From Fibrobacterota bacterium (GTDB taxonomy: Bacteria > Fibrobacterota > Chitinivibrionia > Chitinivibrionales > Chitinispirillaceae), in NCBI GenBank assembly GCA_023436145.1, contig JAEZKP010000021.1, positions 1 through 64,000 on the forward strand: 64,000 nucleotides of DNA, written 5' to 3'. The notes below the pieces were generated by a model. The model saw only the letters and a list, made by a program, of their open reading frames with translations, made no database searches and was not told where the DNA came from. The position numbers and the translations under genes were made by a program. This document shows positions 34,054-42,745 of the stretch, one piece after another (within the stretch, counting starts at the first letter, position 1; each line of letters begins with the position of its first letter).

Positions 34054-34970
34054 TGATCCAAACCAGGGCACTCTTCCTTGTCAAAAAAGGCACATTACTG
34101 TGGTCTTCTTTTCTGCTGTTAATGCTCAGCTGTACAAAAGCAGAAAAGAATAAAGAAGAGATCACCACTATTCAGGTTAAAGGTTCCGATACAATGGTCA
34201 ATATTGCTCAGGCCTGGGCAGAGGAGTATAAAAATGTGGAACCATCTGTGGAGATCGAAGTATCAGGTGGTGGTTCAGGAGTGGGTATAGCAGCTCTTAC
34301 CAAGGGAGCTATAGACATAGCAAATGCCAGTCGAAACATGAAAGCCCAGGAAATTCAATTAGCCAGGCAGAACACAGGGAAAGAACCTGTTGAATTTATT
34401 ATAGGGTACGATGCTTTGGTGGTTTATGTACACAAAGATAACCCCATAAACCAGATCTCCATAGAACAGTTGGCTAAGATTTTCATAGAAAACAGCGATA
34501 TCACCAGATGGTCACAAATTGGGATTACCATCCCAGGGGTGAAAAATGACCGGATAATTCGAATCAGCCGTCAATCCAGTTCGGGTACATACGAATTTTT
34601 CAGAGAACAGGTCCTGGGCAATCAGGACTTTAAACTCGGCTCCCTTGACATGAACGGATCAAAGGAGGTGGTCGAACTGGTGGGACACACAAAAACGGCA
34701 ATCGGTTATAGTGGAATGGGCTATGTTACTAAAGAGGTAAAAATGCTTAACATCTCTGCAAACAACGAAACTCCTGTAGCCCCGACCATTTACAATTCAC
34801 AAAACAGGATCTACCCCTTAGCCCGTTCTCTTCTGGTTTACACTCTTGGAGAGCCTGAAGGAGCTGTCAAAAAATACATCGATTGGATGATGTCTGCAGC
34901 AGGACAACAGATTCTGATGGACAACGGTTATGTACCTCTGCCAGACTCCACTGTACAACAAATACTTTAA
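34053..34970 (+). CDS. pstS: Phosphate-binding lipoprotein PstS
   Basis: This 305-residue periplasmic solute-binding protein has a lipoprotein signal ending LLLMLSC. Family motifs VKGSDTMVNIAQAWAEEY, VSGGGSGVGIAAL, IANASRNMKAQE and RQSSSGTYEFF correspond to the phosphate-binding loops of PstS. It delivers phosphate to the PstC-PstA permease. The ATG overlaps the phoU stop (TAATG), indicating translational coupling. Confidence 0.92.
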   Translation: MIQTRALFLVKKGTLLWSSFLLLMLSCTKAEKNKEEITTIQVKGSDTMVNIAQAWAEEYKNVEPSVEIEVSGGGSGVGIAALTKGAIDIANASRNMKAQEIQLARQNTGKEPVEFIIGYDALVVYVHKDNPINQISIEQLAKIFIENSDITRWSQIGITIPGVKNDRIIRISRQSSSGTYEFFREQVLGNQDFKLGSLDMNGSKEVVELVGHTKTAIGYSGMGYVTKEVKMLNISANNETPVAPTIYNSQNRIYPLARSLLVYTLGEPEGAVKKYIDWMMSAAGQQILMDNGYVPLPDSTVQQIL

Positions 34971-34984
34971 AAATCCGGGGATCA

Positions 34985-35944
34985 ATGCAGACAAATATTG
35001 AATTGGAAGCAACAGCCAGGGCTGAGACTCCCGCAAAAGCGCAGACCAGGCCTAAACGCAAGGACTGGATTGTCATTCTGGAGAAAATCTTTGAGGCGGT
35101 TATCCGTCTTTGCGGTATCAGTGCAATTATCTTTGTGCTGGCTATTTTCTTTTTTGTTTTCCGTGAAGCAGTTCCGGTACTTTTCAGCGGTGAATTCAGT
35201 ATCACTGAATTCCTTGGAAGCACCAAATGGTATCCTACCTCTATTGCAAATGTCAGGTATGGAACGCTGTCTCTGATAATCGGAAGTTTCTCGGTTACTC
35301 TGCTGGCTATGGCTATATCTGTACCGTTCGGACTTGGAGCTGCAATTTACATTTCTGAATTCTGCAGTCCGCGGTTGAAGGAAACCCTTAAAATTATAAT
35401 TGAGTTGCTGGCTGCAATTCCCAGTGTTGTATGGGGTTTTATCGGTCTGACTGTAATGAGTAAAATCATTGTTACCTATACAGGTGCACCAATCGGAGTT
35501 AACCTTCTCAATGGAGGAATAATTCTGGCACTGATGAGTGTTCCGATAATCGTTTCCATAGGAGAAGATGCACTGAAAGCAGTACCAGATTCTTATCGGG
35601 AAGCAGCTCTTTCCATGGGAACCACCAAGTGGCAGACAATTTACCGGGTACTTCTGCCTGCGGCAAAAAATGGTCTGCTGGCAGCGGTCCTGCTGGGCAT
35701 AGGTAGAGCTGTGGGTGAAACGATGGCTGTACTAATGGCCACGGGCCATGCGGTACATATTCCTCATGGCTTACTGGACTCGATAAGAACTCTTACGGCA
35801 AATATTGCTGCAGAATTAGGTGAGGCACCATCAGGTTCAGAGCATTACCGGGTGCTTTTTTTAACTGGCATACTTCTGTTCTGTATTACCTTTACTGTCA
35901 ATCTGGCTGCGGACTTCATAATCCGCGGAGTCCGCAGGAAATAA
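34985..35944 (+). CDS. pstC: Phosphate ABC transporter permease PstC
   Basis: This 319-residue inner-membrane permease has about six helices. The EAA loop is EAALSMGTTKWQTIYRVLLPAAKNG, followed by LLGIGRAVGETMAVLMATG, the PstC-type sequence. I chose the ATG at 34985, which follows the pstS stop by 14 bases and has GGGG upstream. A longer frame to 34883 overlaps pstS and would not be used. It pairs with PstA to form the membrane channel. Confidence 0.93.
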   Translation: MQTNIELEATARAETPAKAQTRPKRKDWIVILEKIFEAVIRLCGISAIIFVLAIFFFVFREAVPVLFSGEFSITEFLGSTKWYPTSIANVRYGTLSLIIGSFSVTLLAMAISVPFGLGAAIYISEFCSPRLKETLKIIIELLAAIPSVVWGFIGLTVMSKIIVTYTGAPIGVNLLNGGIILALMSVPIIVSIGEDALKAVPDSYREAALSMGTTKWQTIYRVLLPAAKNGLLAAVLLGIGRAVGETMAVLMATGHAVHIPHGLLDSIRTLTANIAAELGEAPSGSEHYRVLFLTGILLFCITFTVNLAADFIIRGVRRK

Positions 35945-35945
35945 T

Positions 35946-36857
35946 ATGACAAATACTACACAGGCAGCCTCGAATTTCACCAGAAGCAACTTTACAATAC
36001 GTAAAGAGAGAACCCAGACAGTTGTGAAATGGTTATTTTTCTTCATGGCTGTCGCTATGATTATCCCGCTTTTAGCTATTATTGCTCATCTGCTGATAAA
36101 GGCTGCACCTTCGCTTAGCTGGGAATTTCTTCTGGAAGTACCTAAAAATGGTATGCGTGATGGTGGTGTATGGCCGGCATTCGTCGGAACCCTTTACCTG
36201 GTGGTAATCTCACTGACCATTTCCACTCCCATTGGTGTTCTGGCTGCCATTTATCTGAACGAATATGCAAAAGACAACTGGTTCAACCGAATTATCAATC
36301 TAGCAGTGATTAACCTTGCCGGAGTTCCAAGTATTGTCCATGCGCTCTTTGGGCTGGGAGCTTTCGTTTATGCTGCTAAACTGGGATATTCAGTTCTGGC
36401 CGCCTCCCTTACTCTCTCTATAATGACACTGCCGGTTATTATCGCTTCCACCCGTGAAGCATTATCATCGGTACCCATGCCGTTTCGGGAAGCCTGCTGG
36501 AATGTAGGTGCTACCAGATGGCAAACCATAAAAGCAGTGGTACTTCCAAATTCCATAAGCGGTATTCTGACCGGCATTATTCTTCAGGTAAGCCGTGCAG
36601 CCGGGGAAACAGCTCCGGTCATGTTTACAGGAGCAGTTTTCTTCAAGGCAGTACAGCGGGGAGAGCTCTTCCCCTACAACCTTACCGACCAGTGTATGGC
36701 TCTCTCAATGCATCTTTATACAGTCACCACTCAGGTTCCAAATGTAAAAGAATCCATTCCCTACGCAACTGCAGTGATGCTTTTAGGTTCTGTTCTGATG
36801 GTCAACGCAAGTGCTATCGGTTTGAGAGTATGGCTGAGAAACAGGAAAAAATGGTGA
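35946..36857 (+). CDS. pstA: Phosphate ABC transporter permease PstA
   Basis: This 303-residue inner-membrane permease has the EAA loop REACWNVGATRWQTIKAVVLPNSISG and the following SRAAGETAPVMFTGAVF, typical of PstA. It lies one base after pstC, with AGGAAA before the ATG. Its last bases overlap the first pstB start. It is the partner of PstC. Confidence 0.93.
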   Translation: MTNTTQAASNFTRSNFTIRKERTQTVVKWLFFFMAVAMIIPLLAIIAHLLIKAAPSLSWEFLLEVPKNGMRDGGVWPAFVGTLYLVVISLTISTPIGVLAAIYLNEYAKDNWFNRIINLAVINLAGVPSIVHALFGLGAFVYAAKLGYSVLAASLTLSIMTLPVIIASTREALSSVPMPFREACWNVGATRWQTIKAVVLPNSISGILTGIILQVSRAAGETAPVMFTGAVFFKAVQRGELFPYNLTDQCMALSMHLYTVTTQVPNVKESIPYATAVMLLGSVLMVNASAIGLRVWLRNRKKW

Positions 36858-37624
36858 AAATGGACTCAAAAGTAAAAACCATTGAAGTCGAAGATCTGAG
36901 ACTTAACTACCAGTCCCGTGAAGTTCTGCATGGAATCTCTTTTTCAGTCTTTAAAAACGAAATCCTTGCTATCATAGGGCCTGCACAATCAGGGAAAACA
37001 TCTCTTTTACGATGCCTCAACCGTACCATTGATTTTGTTAGGGGAGCTTCATTCCAGGGTAAGATAACTATTGACGGAGAAGATATCCGGAAAATCAAAG
37101 ATGTATTCTCTCTTCGTCGCAAAATCGGTATGGTGGCTCCTCTTCCTGTGGGCCTGCCTCTCAGTATCTATGATAACGTGGCATTTGCACCCCGCTGCGC
37201 AGGGCTGACACAAAAAAAGGTTCTTGATGAAATCGTAGAACGATGTCTGAAACAGGCTGCATTGTGGGATGAGGTTAAAGACCGGCTTAACAATCTAGGC
37301 ACTGCACTTTCCGGTGGCCAGCAACAACGACTGACTATAGCCAGAGCACTTTCCCACCAGCCAGAAATCCTTTGCCTCGATGAGTTTTCAATTGCCATCG
37401 ACCCGGTTACCACTATGCGTATAGAAGAAGTACTTAAGCAACTGCAGAAGGAAATTACCATCATTCTGGTCACCAATCTTACCCACCAGGCCAGACGCCT
37501 GGCAGACCGTACCATGTTCCTCTGGAAAGGCGAAATAGTCGAAATTGACAGCACGGATATTGTCTTCTCCGATCACCCGGCCAAAAGAGAAACTTACGAA
37601 TATATAAATGGAATTTTTGGATAA
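36851..37624 (+). CDS. pstB: PstB-like ATPase with degenerate catalytic residues
   Basis: This protein of about 257 residues aligns end to end with PstB. The Walker A is GPAQSGKTS (residues 43-51) and the signature LSGGQQQR at 153-160 is intact. The Walker B ends L-D-E-F (176-179), where PstB has D-E-P. The Q-loop Gln is replaced by Pro97 (canonical VFQ is V-A-P here). The H-loop His is Asn209 (V-T-N in place of V-T-H). Its own ATP site should therefore be poorly catalytic, while it can still present a normal signature to a partner. AGGAAAAA precedes the ATG at 36851. A longer frame to 36518 overlaps pstA and is rejected. The second pstB follows 19 bases later. Confidence 0.88.
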   Translation: MVKMDSKVKTIEVEDLRLNYQSREVLHGISFSVFKNEILAIIGPAQSGKTSLLRCLNRTIDFVRGASFQGKITIDGEDIRKIKDVFSLRRKIGMVAPLPVGLPLSIYDNVAFAPRCAGLTQKKVLDEIVERCLKQAALWDEVKDRLNNLGTALSGGQQQRLTIARALSHQPEILCLDEFSIAIDPVTTMRIEEVLKQLQKEITIILVTNLTHQARRLADRTMFLWKGEIVEIDSTDIVFSDHPAKRETYEYINGIFG

Positions 37625-37643
37625 CAGAGAGCGAGAAAATTTC

Positions 37644-38420
37644 ATGGATCAATACCCTCAAAACGCAATACAGACTAGAAATCTCAATCTCTGGTATGGG
37701 AATTTTCATGCCCTTAAAAATATCAATGTTCAGATTAAACAGGGATTGATTACCGCATTGATCGGTCCCAGTGGTTGTGGCAAAACGACTCTTCTGAGAT
37801 GTTTCAACCGAATCAATGAACGTTTCAGCTATGTGAGAACTGATGGACAAATTACTATTCTGGGCAAAAACATCTACGATCAGGACGTATCCTTAATTGA
37901 GCTGCGAAAATCTGTAGGTATGGTTTTTCAGCGACCTAATCCTCTTCCAATTTCTGTTTATGAGAATATTGTGTTCGGAATCCGGACCCATACACCTTCC
38001 TCCAGATTAAAAAAGCAGTTTCTCGACGAAACTGTAGAAAAAGCATTAAGAGAAGTTGGTTTGTGGAAAGATCTAAAAGACCAATTGAAAACCAAAGCAA
38101 CATCACTGCAGCTGGAACAACAGCAGAAACTCTGTATAGCCAGAGTATTACCTCTCAAACCGGAAATTATCCTGATGGATGAACCCTGTTCTGCATTGGA
38201 TGTGGAAGGTACCAGAGCAATTGAAGAGCTTATGTTCGATCTGCGCGGCAAATACACTATTATAATCGTTACCCACAGTATGGCTCAAGCCAGACGCGCC
38301 AGTGATGAATGCATCTTCATGCTTTTAGGAGAGGTAATGGAGCATACCCGCACTGAAGAGCTGTTTCTCAACCCCAAAAATCCCAAAACTGCAGAATATA
38401 TCGAGGGCAGGTACGGCTGA
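37644..38420 (+). CDS. pstB: PstB-like ATPase with degenerate signature motif
   Basis: This protein of about 258 residues is a normal-looking PstB in the catalytic parts: Walker A GPSGCGKTT (41-49), Q-loop VFQ with Gln96, Walker B M-D-E-P (Glu180), H-loop V-T-H (His211), and the terminal YIEGRYG. Its signature is LQLEQQQK (155-162), where PstB has LSGGQQQR, so it cannot complete a partner's site. Together with the first PstB it forms the complementary pattern expected of a heterodimer with one active and one inactive site. I chose the ATG at 37644 because it aligns with PstB starts; 37608 is an in-frame alternative overlapping the preceding gene. Confidence 0.88.
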   Translation: MDQYPQNAIQTRNLNLWYGNFHALKNINVQIKQGLITALIGPSGCGKTTLLRCFNRINERFSYVRTDGQITILGKNIYDQDVSLIELRKSVGMVFQRPNPLPISVYENIVFGIRTHTPSSRLKKQFLDETVEKALREVGLWKDLKDQLKTKATSLQLEQQQKLCIARVLPLKPEIILMDEPCSALDVEGTRAIEELMFDLRGKYTIIIVTHSMAQARRASDECIFMLLGEVMEHTRTEELFLNPKNPKTAEYIEGRYG

Positions 38421-38475
38421 ACCGTCCTGCACTTCCACCCACTATCTTCACACCTGAAATATTTTGATCAGGTAT

Positions 38476-40566
38476 TTATTTCAGCCATAAAACTGAAGTT
38501 ACCCCCCTTGGATAATACCTGCTACCGCATACCACCCCAGCTTTCATCTGATCACTCCAGGCGTAATAACTGTTGCGCGGATCGGTTAGCCATGTCATAT
38601 GTGCCTTATCTGCATAACTGTCTTTCTCCAGATTCAGTATCTTTTCGGCAACAAACTGACAAAGGTAAATTTTACTGAGCCAGGAGTTGTCACTGGTTGA
38701 TGATAAACGCCATCCCCGGTCCCCGAACAGACATGTCCCATTGTTAAAAATTGTTTCACAGTGTGTTTTCAGGACCCTTATCAGCTCTGCATAAGGGCCA
38801 TTGTGATCAAGCAGTTCTCTTTTACAAAACCATGGAAATACCAGTCCTTCGATTATGGAAATCAGAACCGACTCATTGCCTTTTTCCAGCACAGCAGGAA
38901 TGCTACCATCCGCTTTTTTAAATGCACATATGGTATCAGCACAGAGAATAGCTTGTGAAGCAGCGCTGGATGCAGGCTCAGATTTACCCAACCGGGTAAA
39001 AAGAACTTCTAAAACTGTATAAGCTGCCCAGCATTTTAACGAGAGATAACTGTTGCGCCTGGCAATACCGGCAGATTTGTCTACATTGTCATAAGTATTT
39101 ATTTCTGCCCCGTCTTTAACACGGCTGCTGTCCAGATCCATAATTCCATCCCGTTTCTGCGGATCGTAGTGATCCCGGTGCATCATACTTAAAAGGCATG
39201 ATTCCAGAATTTCTTTTTTATTATCTAACCAATCATAATCATCGGTTCCGCGGAAATATACACCTGCACATAAAATCCAGTTCACCAGTTCTTCCTGAGT
39301 CATAAAGGAAAAACAACCATCCAGGTTTGGTAGCTCATAGGCAGAATGTCCAGCTAAAGAGAAACAGTTTCCCACCCCCATATCATGAGTGAAGCTAATA
39401 CCTCCCTTGTATTCATTTGAGTTACCATGAACTTTCACTGTGTCCAGATAGCTGTATCTTTCGCAATAAAGGTCCAGTACATTTCTGACAGTCCATGGAT
39501 TAAGCATCATTTCAAAAAATAGATGATCTACTGTCAAGTCAAGTGTATTGATCATGCGATATTCGCCTTCATTAACCACCCAGACCGGTTTTTCATTTAC
39601 CGAGAGAAGCTGGGTACTGCCATAATAGCTTCTGATGGCATGGGCAATCATGAATTTTCGTTCCCCGGAAATGGAAGCATTATCGATGAGAGAGTTTGCT
39701 TTTAATGCCAGATCGCGATATTCATCAAAATTTTCCAGGCCGAAGGCGGCGACTTCTTCAATTGACCTGAAATAATCAGTGTAAAGATATTTACCTTCCA
39801 GACCATTGGTGACAATACCATCTCTGAAAAAGCAGATCACTATTTTCCAGCTGGTTATCTTGCCTGCAGGTACATTCATAACCAGTGCCCCGATATTACC
39901 CAGTCCGAAACGGAGATTTTCCTTATGTTTGCAAAATGCAATGTCATCTATGGAAAAAGCCAACCCGGTGCTTACATTTTTATCATCAGTGCAGATAGCA
40001 GTCATGCGCCCCTGTCCTACTCCGCAGATACTGCCCTGTTTTTTGTCATATGATAGGTGTCGCATGGAAGAGTAGGGATCGGTTCCCTGAAAGCCAAATA
40101 AAGCAGTCCGTTCAGCCTTCCCCATTCTGTTATCAATTGTAATTTCTGCAAACACAGCTGGAATAAGAGTTGATTTGAGAAGCATTTCAGAGGAAGTCAG
40201 AGGATCTGGGATTGATCTCACAGGTGAGTAAATAGCAAGATTTAAATCCCCTGCGGTCCAGATATCAGTGCAGAGCCGGAAATCTCTTCTTTTTAATTCG
40301 CTATCAAATGGTTTGATCTTTTTTCCGCTGCTTTGGAGATTTCCGGTACTATCGAAGTTTTGCTTCTGACTTATAGCATCACCATAGAATGGGAGCATTT
40401 CGAAGTCCTCACTGCCATTTTGCTGCAATCCGATATAAATATTTTGATTTGCCGGTCCGGGCAGCTCCAAACCAAGCCCGCCCGCAGCACCCTGGTACCC
40501 CAGGGTAAAGGATGCATAAGCGCCTAAGGGCGAATGATGTGCATTAAAGAACATTTGTTGGTACAT
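38476..40566 (-). CDS. Glycoside hydrolase family 52, beta-xylosidase
   Basis: This 696-residue protein, close to the usual length of about 700, matches GH52 from the N-terminal FFNAHHSPLGAYASFTLGY onward. The NEGEYRMINTLDLTVDHLFFE motif holds Glu335, which coincides with the nucleophile number reported for the Geobacillus enzyme. The segment NTYDNVDKSAGIARRN (Asp493 and Asp496) aligns with its general acid near 495. GH52 enzymes release xylose from xylo-oligosaccharides with retention. No signal peptide is present, so it should act in the cytoplasm on imported oligosaccharides. No transporter or other xylan gene lies nearby. Confidence 0.9.
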   Translation of the reverse strand: MYQQMFFNAHHSPLGAYASFTLGYQGAAGGLGLELPGPANQNIYIGLQQNGSEDFEMLPFYGDAISQKQNFDSTGNLQSSGKKIKPFDSELKRRDFRLCTDIWTAGDLNLAIYSPVRSIPDPLTSSEMLLKSTLIPAVFAEITIDNRMGKAERTALFGFQGTDPYSSMRHLSYDKKQGSICGVGQGRMTAICTDDKNVSTGLAFSIDDIAFCKHKENLRFGLGNIGALVMNVPAGKITSWKIVICFFRDGIVTNGLEGKYLYTDYFRSIEEVAAFGLENFDEYRDLALKANSLIDNASISGERKFMIAHAIRSYYGSTQLLSVNEKPVWVVNEGEYRMINTLDLTVDHLFFEMMLNPWTVRNVLDLYCERYSYLDTVKVHGNSNEYKGGISFTHDMGVGNCFSLAGHSAYELPNLDGCFSFMTQEELVNWILCAGVYFRGTDDYDWLDNKKEILESCLLSMMHRDHYDPQKRDGIMDLDSSRVKDGAEINTYDNVDKSAGIARRNSYLSLKCWAAYTVLEVLFTRLGKSEPASSAASQAILCADTICAFKKADGSIPAVLEKGNESVLISIIEGLVFPWFCKRELLDHNGPYAELIRVLKTHCETIFNNGTCLFGDRGWRLSSTSDNSWLSKIYLCQFVAEKILNLEKDSYADKAHMTWLTDPRNSYYAWSDQMKAGVVCGSRYYPRGVTSVLWLK

Positions 40567-40730
40567 TACAGCCTCTTCTGATTAAGTGTGTCCGGTGAGC
40601 TGGAAGCTTTAACCGTTTAGAAAAGGAAAAATTAAGGCAACTATTCGTCTCTGATTTATATACATTAATTTGCATCTTAAAAGTACCTGGATCTTTGAAG
40701 GGAATTTTTCCTGCTTAACCGCTAATCTGC

Positions 40731-40759
40731 TTTACATCTATTCAAATTGTCTATACTAT
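40731..40759 (+). promoter_or_regulatory. Possible sigma-70 promoter of the HhH gene
   Basis: TTTACA (40731-40736) and TACTAT (40754-40759) are 17 bases apart, 49 bases before the ATG at 40808. The -10 matches TATAAT at four of six positions. The assignment is moderate only. Confidence 0.4.
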
Positions 40760-40807
40760 GCTACCTTTCTGATCGTATTTCTTATAGGATTTAGAAAGGA
40801 GGTCGTT

Positions 40808-40999
40808 ATGACTAGAGATCAATTGAATAAGGCTACAAGAGAACAGCTGGAGGCTATCAATGGAATAGGGCCTGCAACTGCAGAAAAAATAGTTAATTAC
40901 CGGGAAGAGCACGGAAAGTATGATAATTTTGATGAGCTGAAAAAAGTGGATGGTATAAAAGAGTCCATTATCCATAGACTTCAGGAAGAAAAGTTCTAA
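40808..40999 (+). CDS. Small ComEA-like helix-hairpin-helix protein
   Basis: This 63-residue protein consists of two helix-hairpin-helix motifs: LNKATREQLEAINGIGPATAEKIVNYREEHG and FDELKKVDGIKESIIHRLQ. That is the arrangement of the DNA-binding domain of ComEA, but it lacks the membrane anchor of ComEA. It may bind DNA non-specifically. AAAGGAGGTC gives a perfect ribosome binding site. It is a single-gene unit ended by the terminator at 41046-41085. Confidence 0.85.
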   Translation: MTRDQLNKATREQLEAINGIGPATAEKIVNYREEHGKYDNFDELKKVDGIKESIIHRLQEEKF

Positions 41000-41045
41000 A
41001 TGGACAAATAAAATACGGCCTGAACACAAAAAAGCTATCAATCCG

Positions 41046-41085
41046 AAAACCATTCTGCGGTTAATACTGCAGAATGGTTTTTTTT
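41046..41085 (+). terminator. Rho-independent terminator after HhH gene
   Basis: A 13-bp stem AAAACCATTCTGC (41046-41058) pairs with GCAGAATGGTTTT (41069-41081) around a ten-base loop and is followed by further Ts. It lies 46 bases after the HhH stop and insulates the flippase gene downstream. Confidence 0.9.
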
Positions 41086-41191
41086 ATCCGGGCAGTCTTT
41101 AAACTCTCTCCGGCAGACTTTTTGCATTTCTTTACTGCTAAATGACTCAAGTTCCAATTGTACTGCCTTAAAAATATGGAATAACGCTCCA

Positions 41192-42709
41192 ATGTATAGC
41201 CCACAAAAACTCCAGGATTTCGATTTCCAGACCGATCAGAGCTTCAAAAGAAAAGCAGTACGAAGTGGGGGGATAACCATGCTCACCCACTTTATAGATT
41301 ATGGAATTCAAGTAGGCAGTACCGCTATAATCGCCCGTATTCTCGAACCTTCCGATTACGGGCTGGTAGCCATTGCCCTGGCTGCAACCGGTTTTTTTTT
41401 CATATTCAAGACACTAGGACTCAGTGATGCCACAGTCCAAAGAGAACATATTACTCATCAGCAGGTCAGTAATCTTTTCTGGATTAATGTAGCAGCCGGG
41501 CTGATACTCACTTTTATTTTAATGATCAGTGCCCCTTTTATAGCCGGTATATTTAAGGATACAAGATTGACCAATATAATCCGGGTCTCTTCAATAACAT
41601 TTCTCATTTCAGGTCTGTACACTCAACACCAGGCTCTACTGAAGCGTTCTATGCGGTTTTCAGCTCTGGCTGTAAACGAGATAGTGGGGATCTGTCTCAG
41701 CGTTGTTGTAGCTGTCAGTATGGCTTTTGCCGGAATGGGATATTGGGTTTTAGTAATCCGACCGATCATCTATGTTGCCAGCATCGCCATTGGCTGTTGG
41801 ATAATGTGCAAATGGCGACCGGGCCTTCCCAGCAGAAACAGCAATGTCAAACCGATGCTTAAGTTCGGCTTAAATACGGTAGCTTATTATGTTGTGGACT
41901 ATTTTGCCAGAAATTCAGATAAAGCACTGATAGGCTGGAAAGAGGGCCCGGCACCACTTGGGTTTTATTCCAAAGCATTTCAGCTTTTTCTGGCTCCGGT
42001 CAGTCAATTGACAATACCACTATCGGGAGTTGCAGTGGCCACCCTGAGTAAACTTTATAAAGAACCTGCTAAATACCACTCCTATTATCTTGGTGCAGTG
42101 CATGCAGTTGCATTTGTCGGATTTCCACTAAGTATGTTTCTGGTGGCCAACAGCAAATATCTGATCCTCTTTTTGCTGGGAAGAAAGTGGGCTGAAGCAG
42201 CAGAACTCTTTTCTATCCTGGGATTGGCAGGAGGAATCCAGCTTATCACCTCCACCCGCGCCTGGTTGTTTGTATCGTTGGGCAGAACCGACAGGTGGTT
42301 CTACACCGGAGTGGTAGCATCACTGCTCATGGGATTATTCATCCTGGCAGGTCTGCAGTTTGGCACAAAAGGAGTTGCAGTCGCATATAGCCTATTTGTA
42401 TACCTGAGTATGGTACCCAGTCTCTGGTATGCCGGCTCCCCTATAGGTCTGAAATTCAGACAAATTCTATCAGTCCTGTGGAAGAGTTTCTGCGCATCAT
42501 TTCTGGCTGCCGCTATCAACTGGTATCTGTTTCGATTCATGCTAAATCTTCCCTACCTGGCCATATTAATTGTTTCTGCAGCCGTATTCTCAATAACCTA
42601 TGCAACCATTGTTTTTTTACTCTATGGGAATGTAAAGCCCTTTATCAGTTTTTTTGAGTTAGCCGTGATGGTACTGCCGGGAGTTCAAAAAAAGAAAATG
42701 CAAAATTAA
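41192..42709 (+). CDS. Lipopolysaccharide/EPS flippase (WzxC-like)
   Basis: This 505-residue protein has about twelve to fourteen membrane helices. It opens KRKAVRSGGITMLTHFIDYGIQVGSTAIIARILEPSDYGLVAIALA, typical of the WzxC branch of MOP flippases. SNLFWINVAAGLILT and the later PLGFYSKAFQLFLAPVSQLT segments support this. It would transport lipid-linked glycan intermediates across the inner membrane. It is the first gene of the second glycan locus, followed by a GT4 gene 36 bases later. The ribosome binding site is weak. Confidence 0.85.
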   Translation: MYSPQKLQDFDFQTDQSFKRKAVRSGGITMLTHFIDYGIQVGSTAIIARILEPSDYGLVAIALAATGFFFIFKTLGLSDATVQREHITHQQVSNLFWINVAAGLILTFILMISAPFIAGIFKDTRLTNIIRVSSITFLISGLYTQHQALLKRSMRFSALAVNEIVGICLSVVVAVSMAFAGMGYWVLVIRPIIYVASIAIGCWIMCKWRPGLPSRNSNVKPMLKFGLNTVAYYVVDYFARNSDKALIGWKEGPAPLGFYSKAFQLFLAPVSQLTIPLSGVAVATLSKLYKEPAKYHSYYLGAVHAVAFVGFPLSMFLVANSKYLILFLLGRKWAEAAELFSILGLAGGIQLITSTRAWLFVSLGRTDRWFYTGVVASLLMGLFILAGLQFGTKGVAVAYSLFVYLSMVPSLWYAGSPIGLKFRQILSVLWKSFCASFLAAAINWYLFRFMLNLPYLAILIVSAAVFSITYATIVFLLYGNVKPFISFFELAVMVLPGVQKKKMQN

Positions 42710-42745
42710 AGTCTTAAGTATCTGCAGTAATTCGATGAGGATAAC

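Noticed and set aside
34883..34984. Upstream extension of pstC
   Set aside because: Overlaps the end of pstS and encodes no PstC-like sequence; the ATG at 34985 fits better.
36518..36850. Upstream extension of the first pstB
   Set aside because: It lies within pstA in another frame. The ATG at 36851 has a ribosome binding site and fits PstB length.
38452..38473. Weak hairpin ACCTGA...TCAGGT after the pst operon
   Set aside because: Only six pairs and a weak T-rich tail; not enough to call a terminator.
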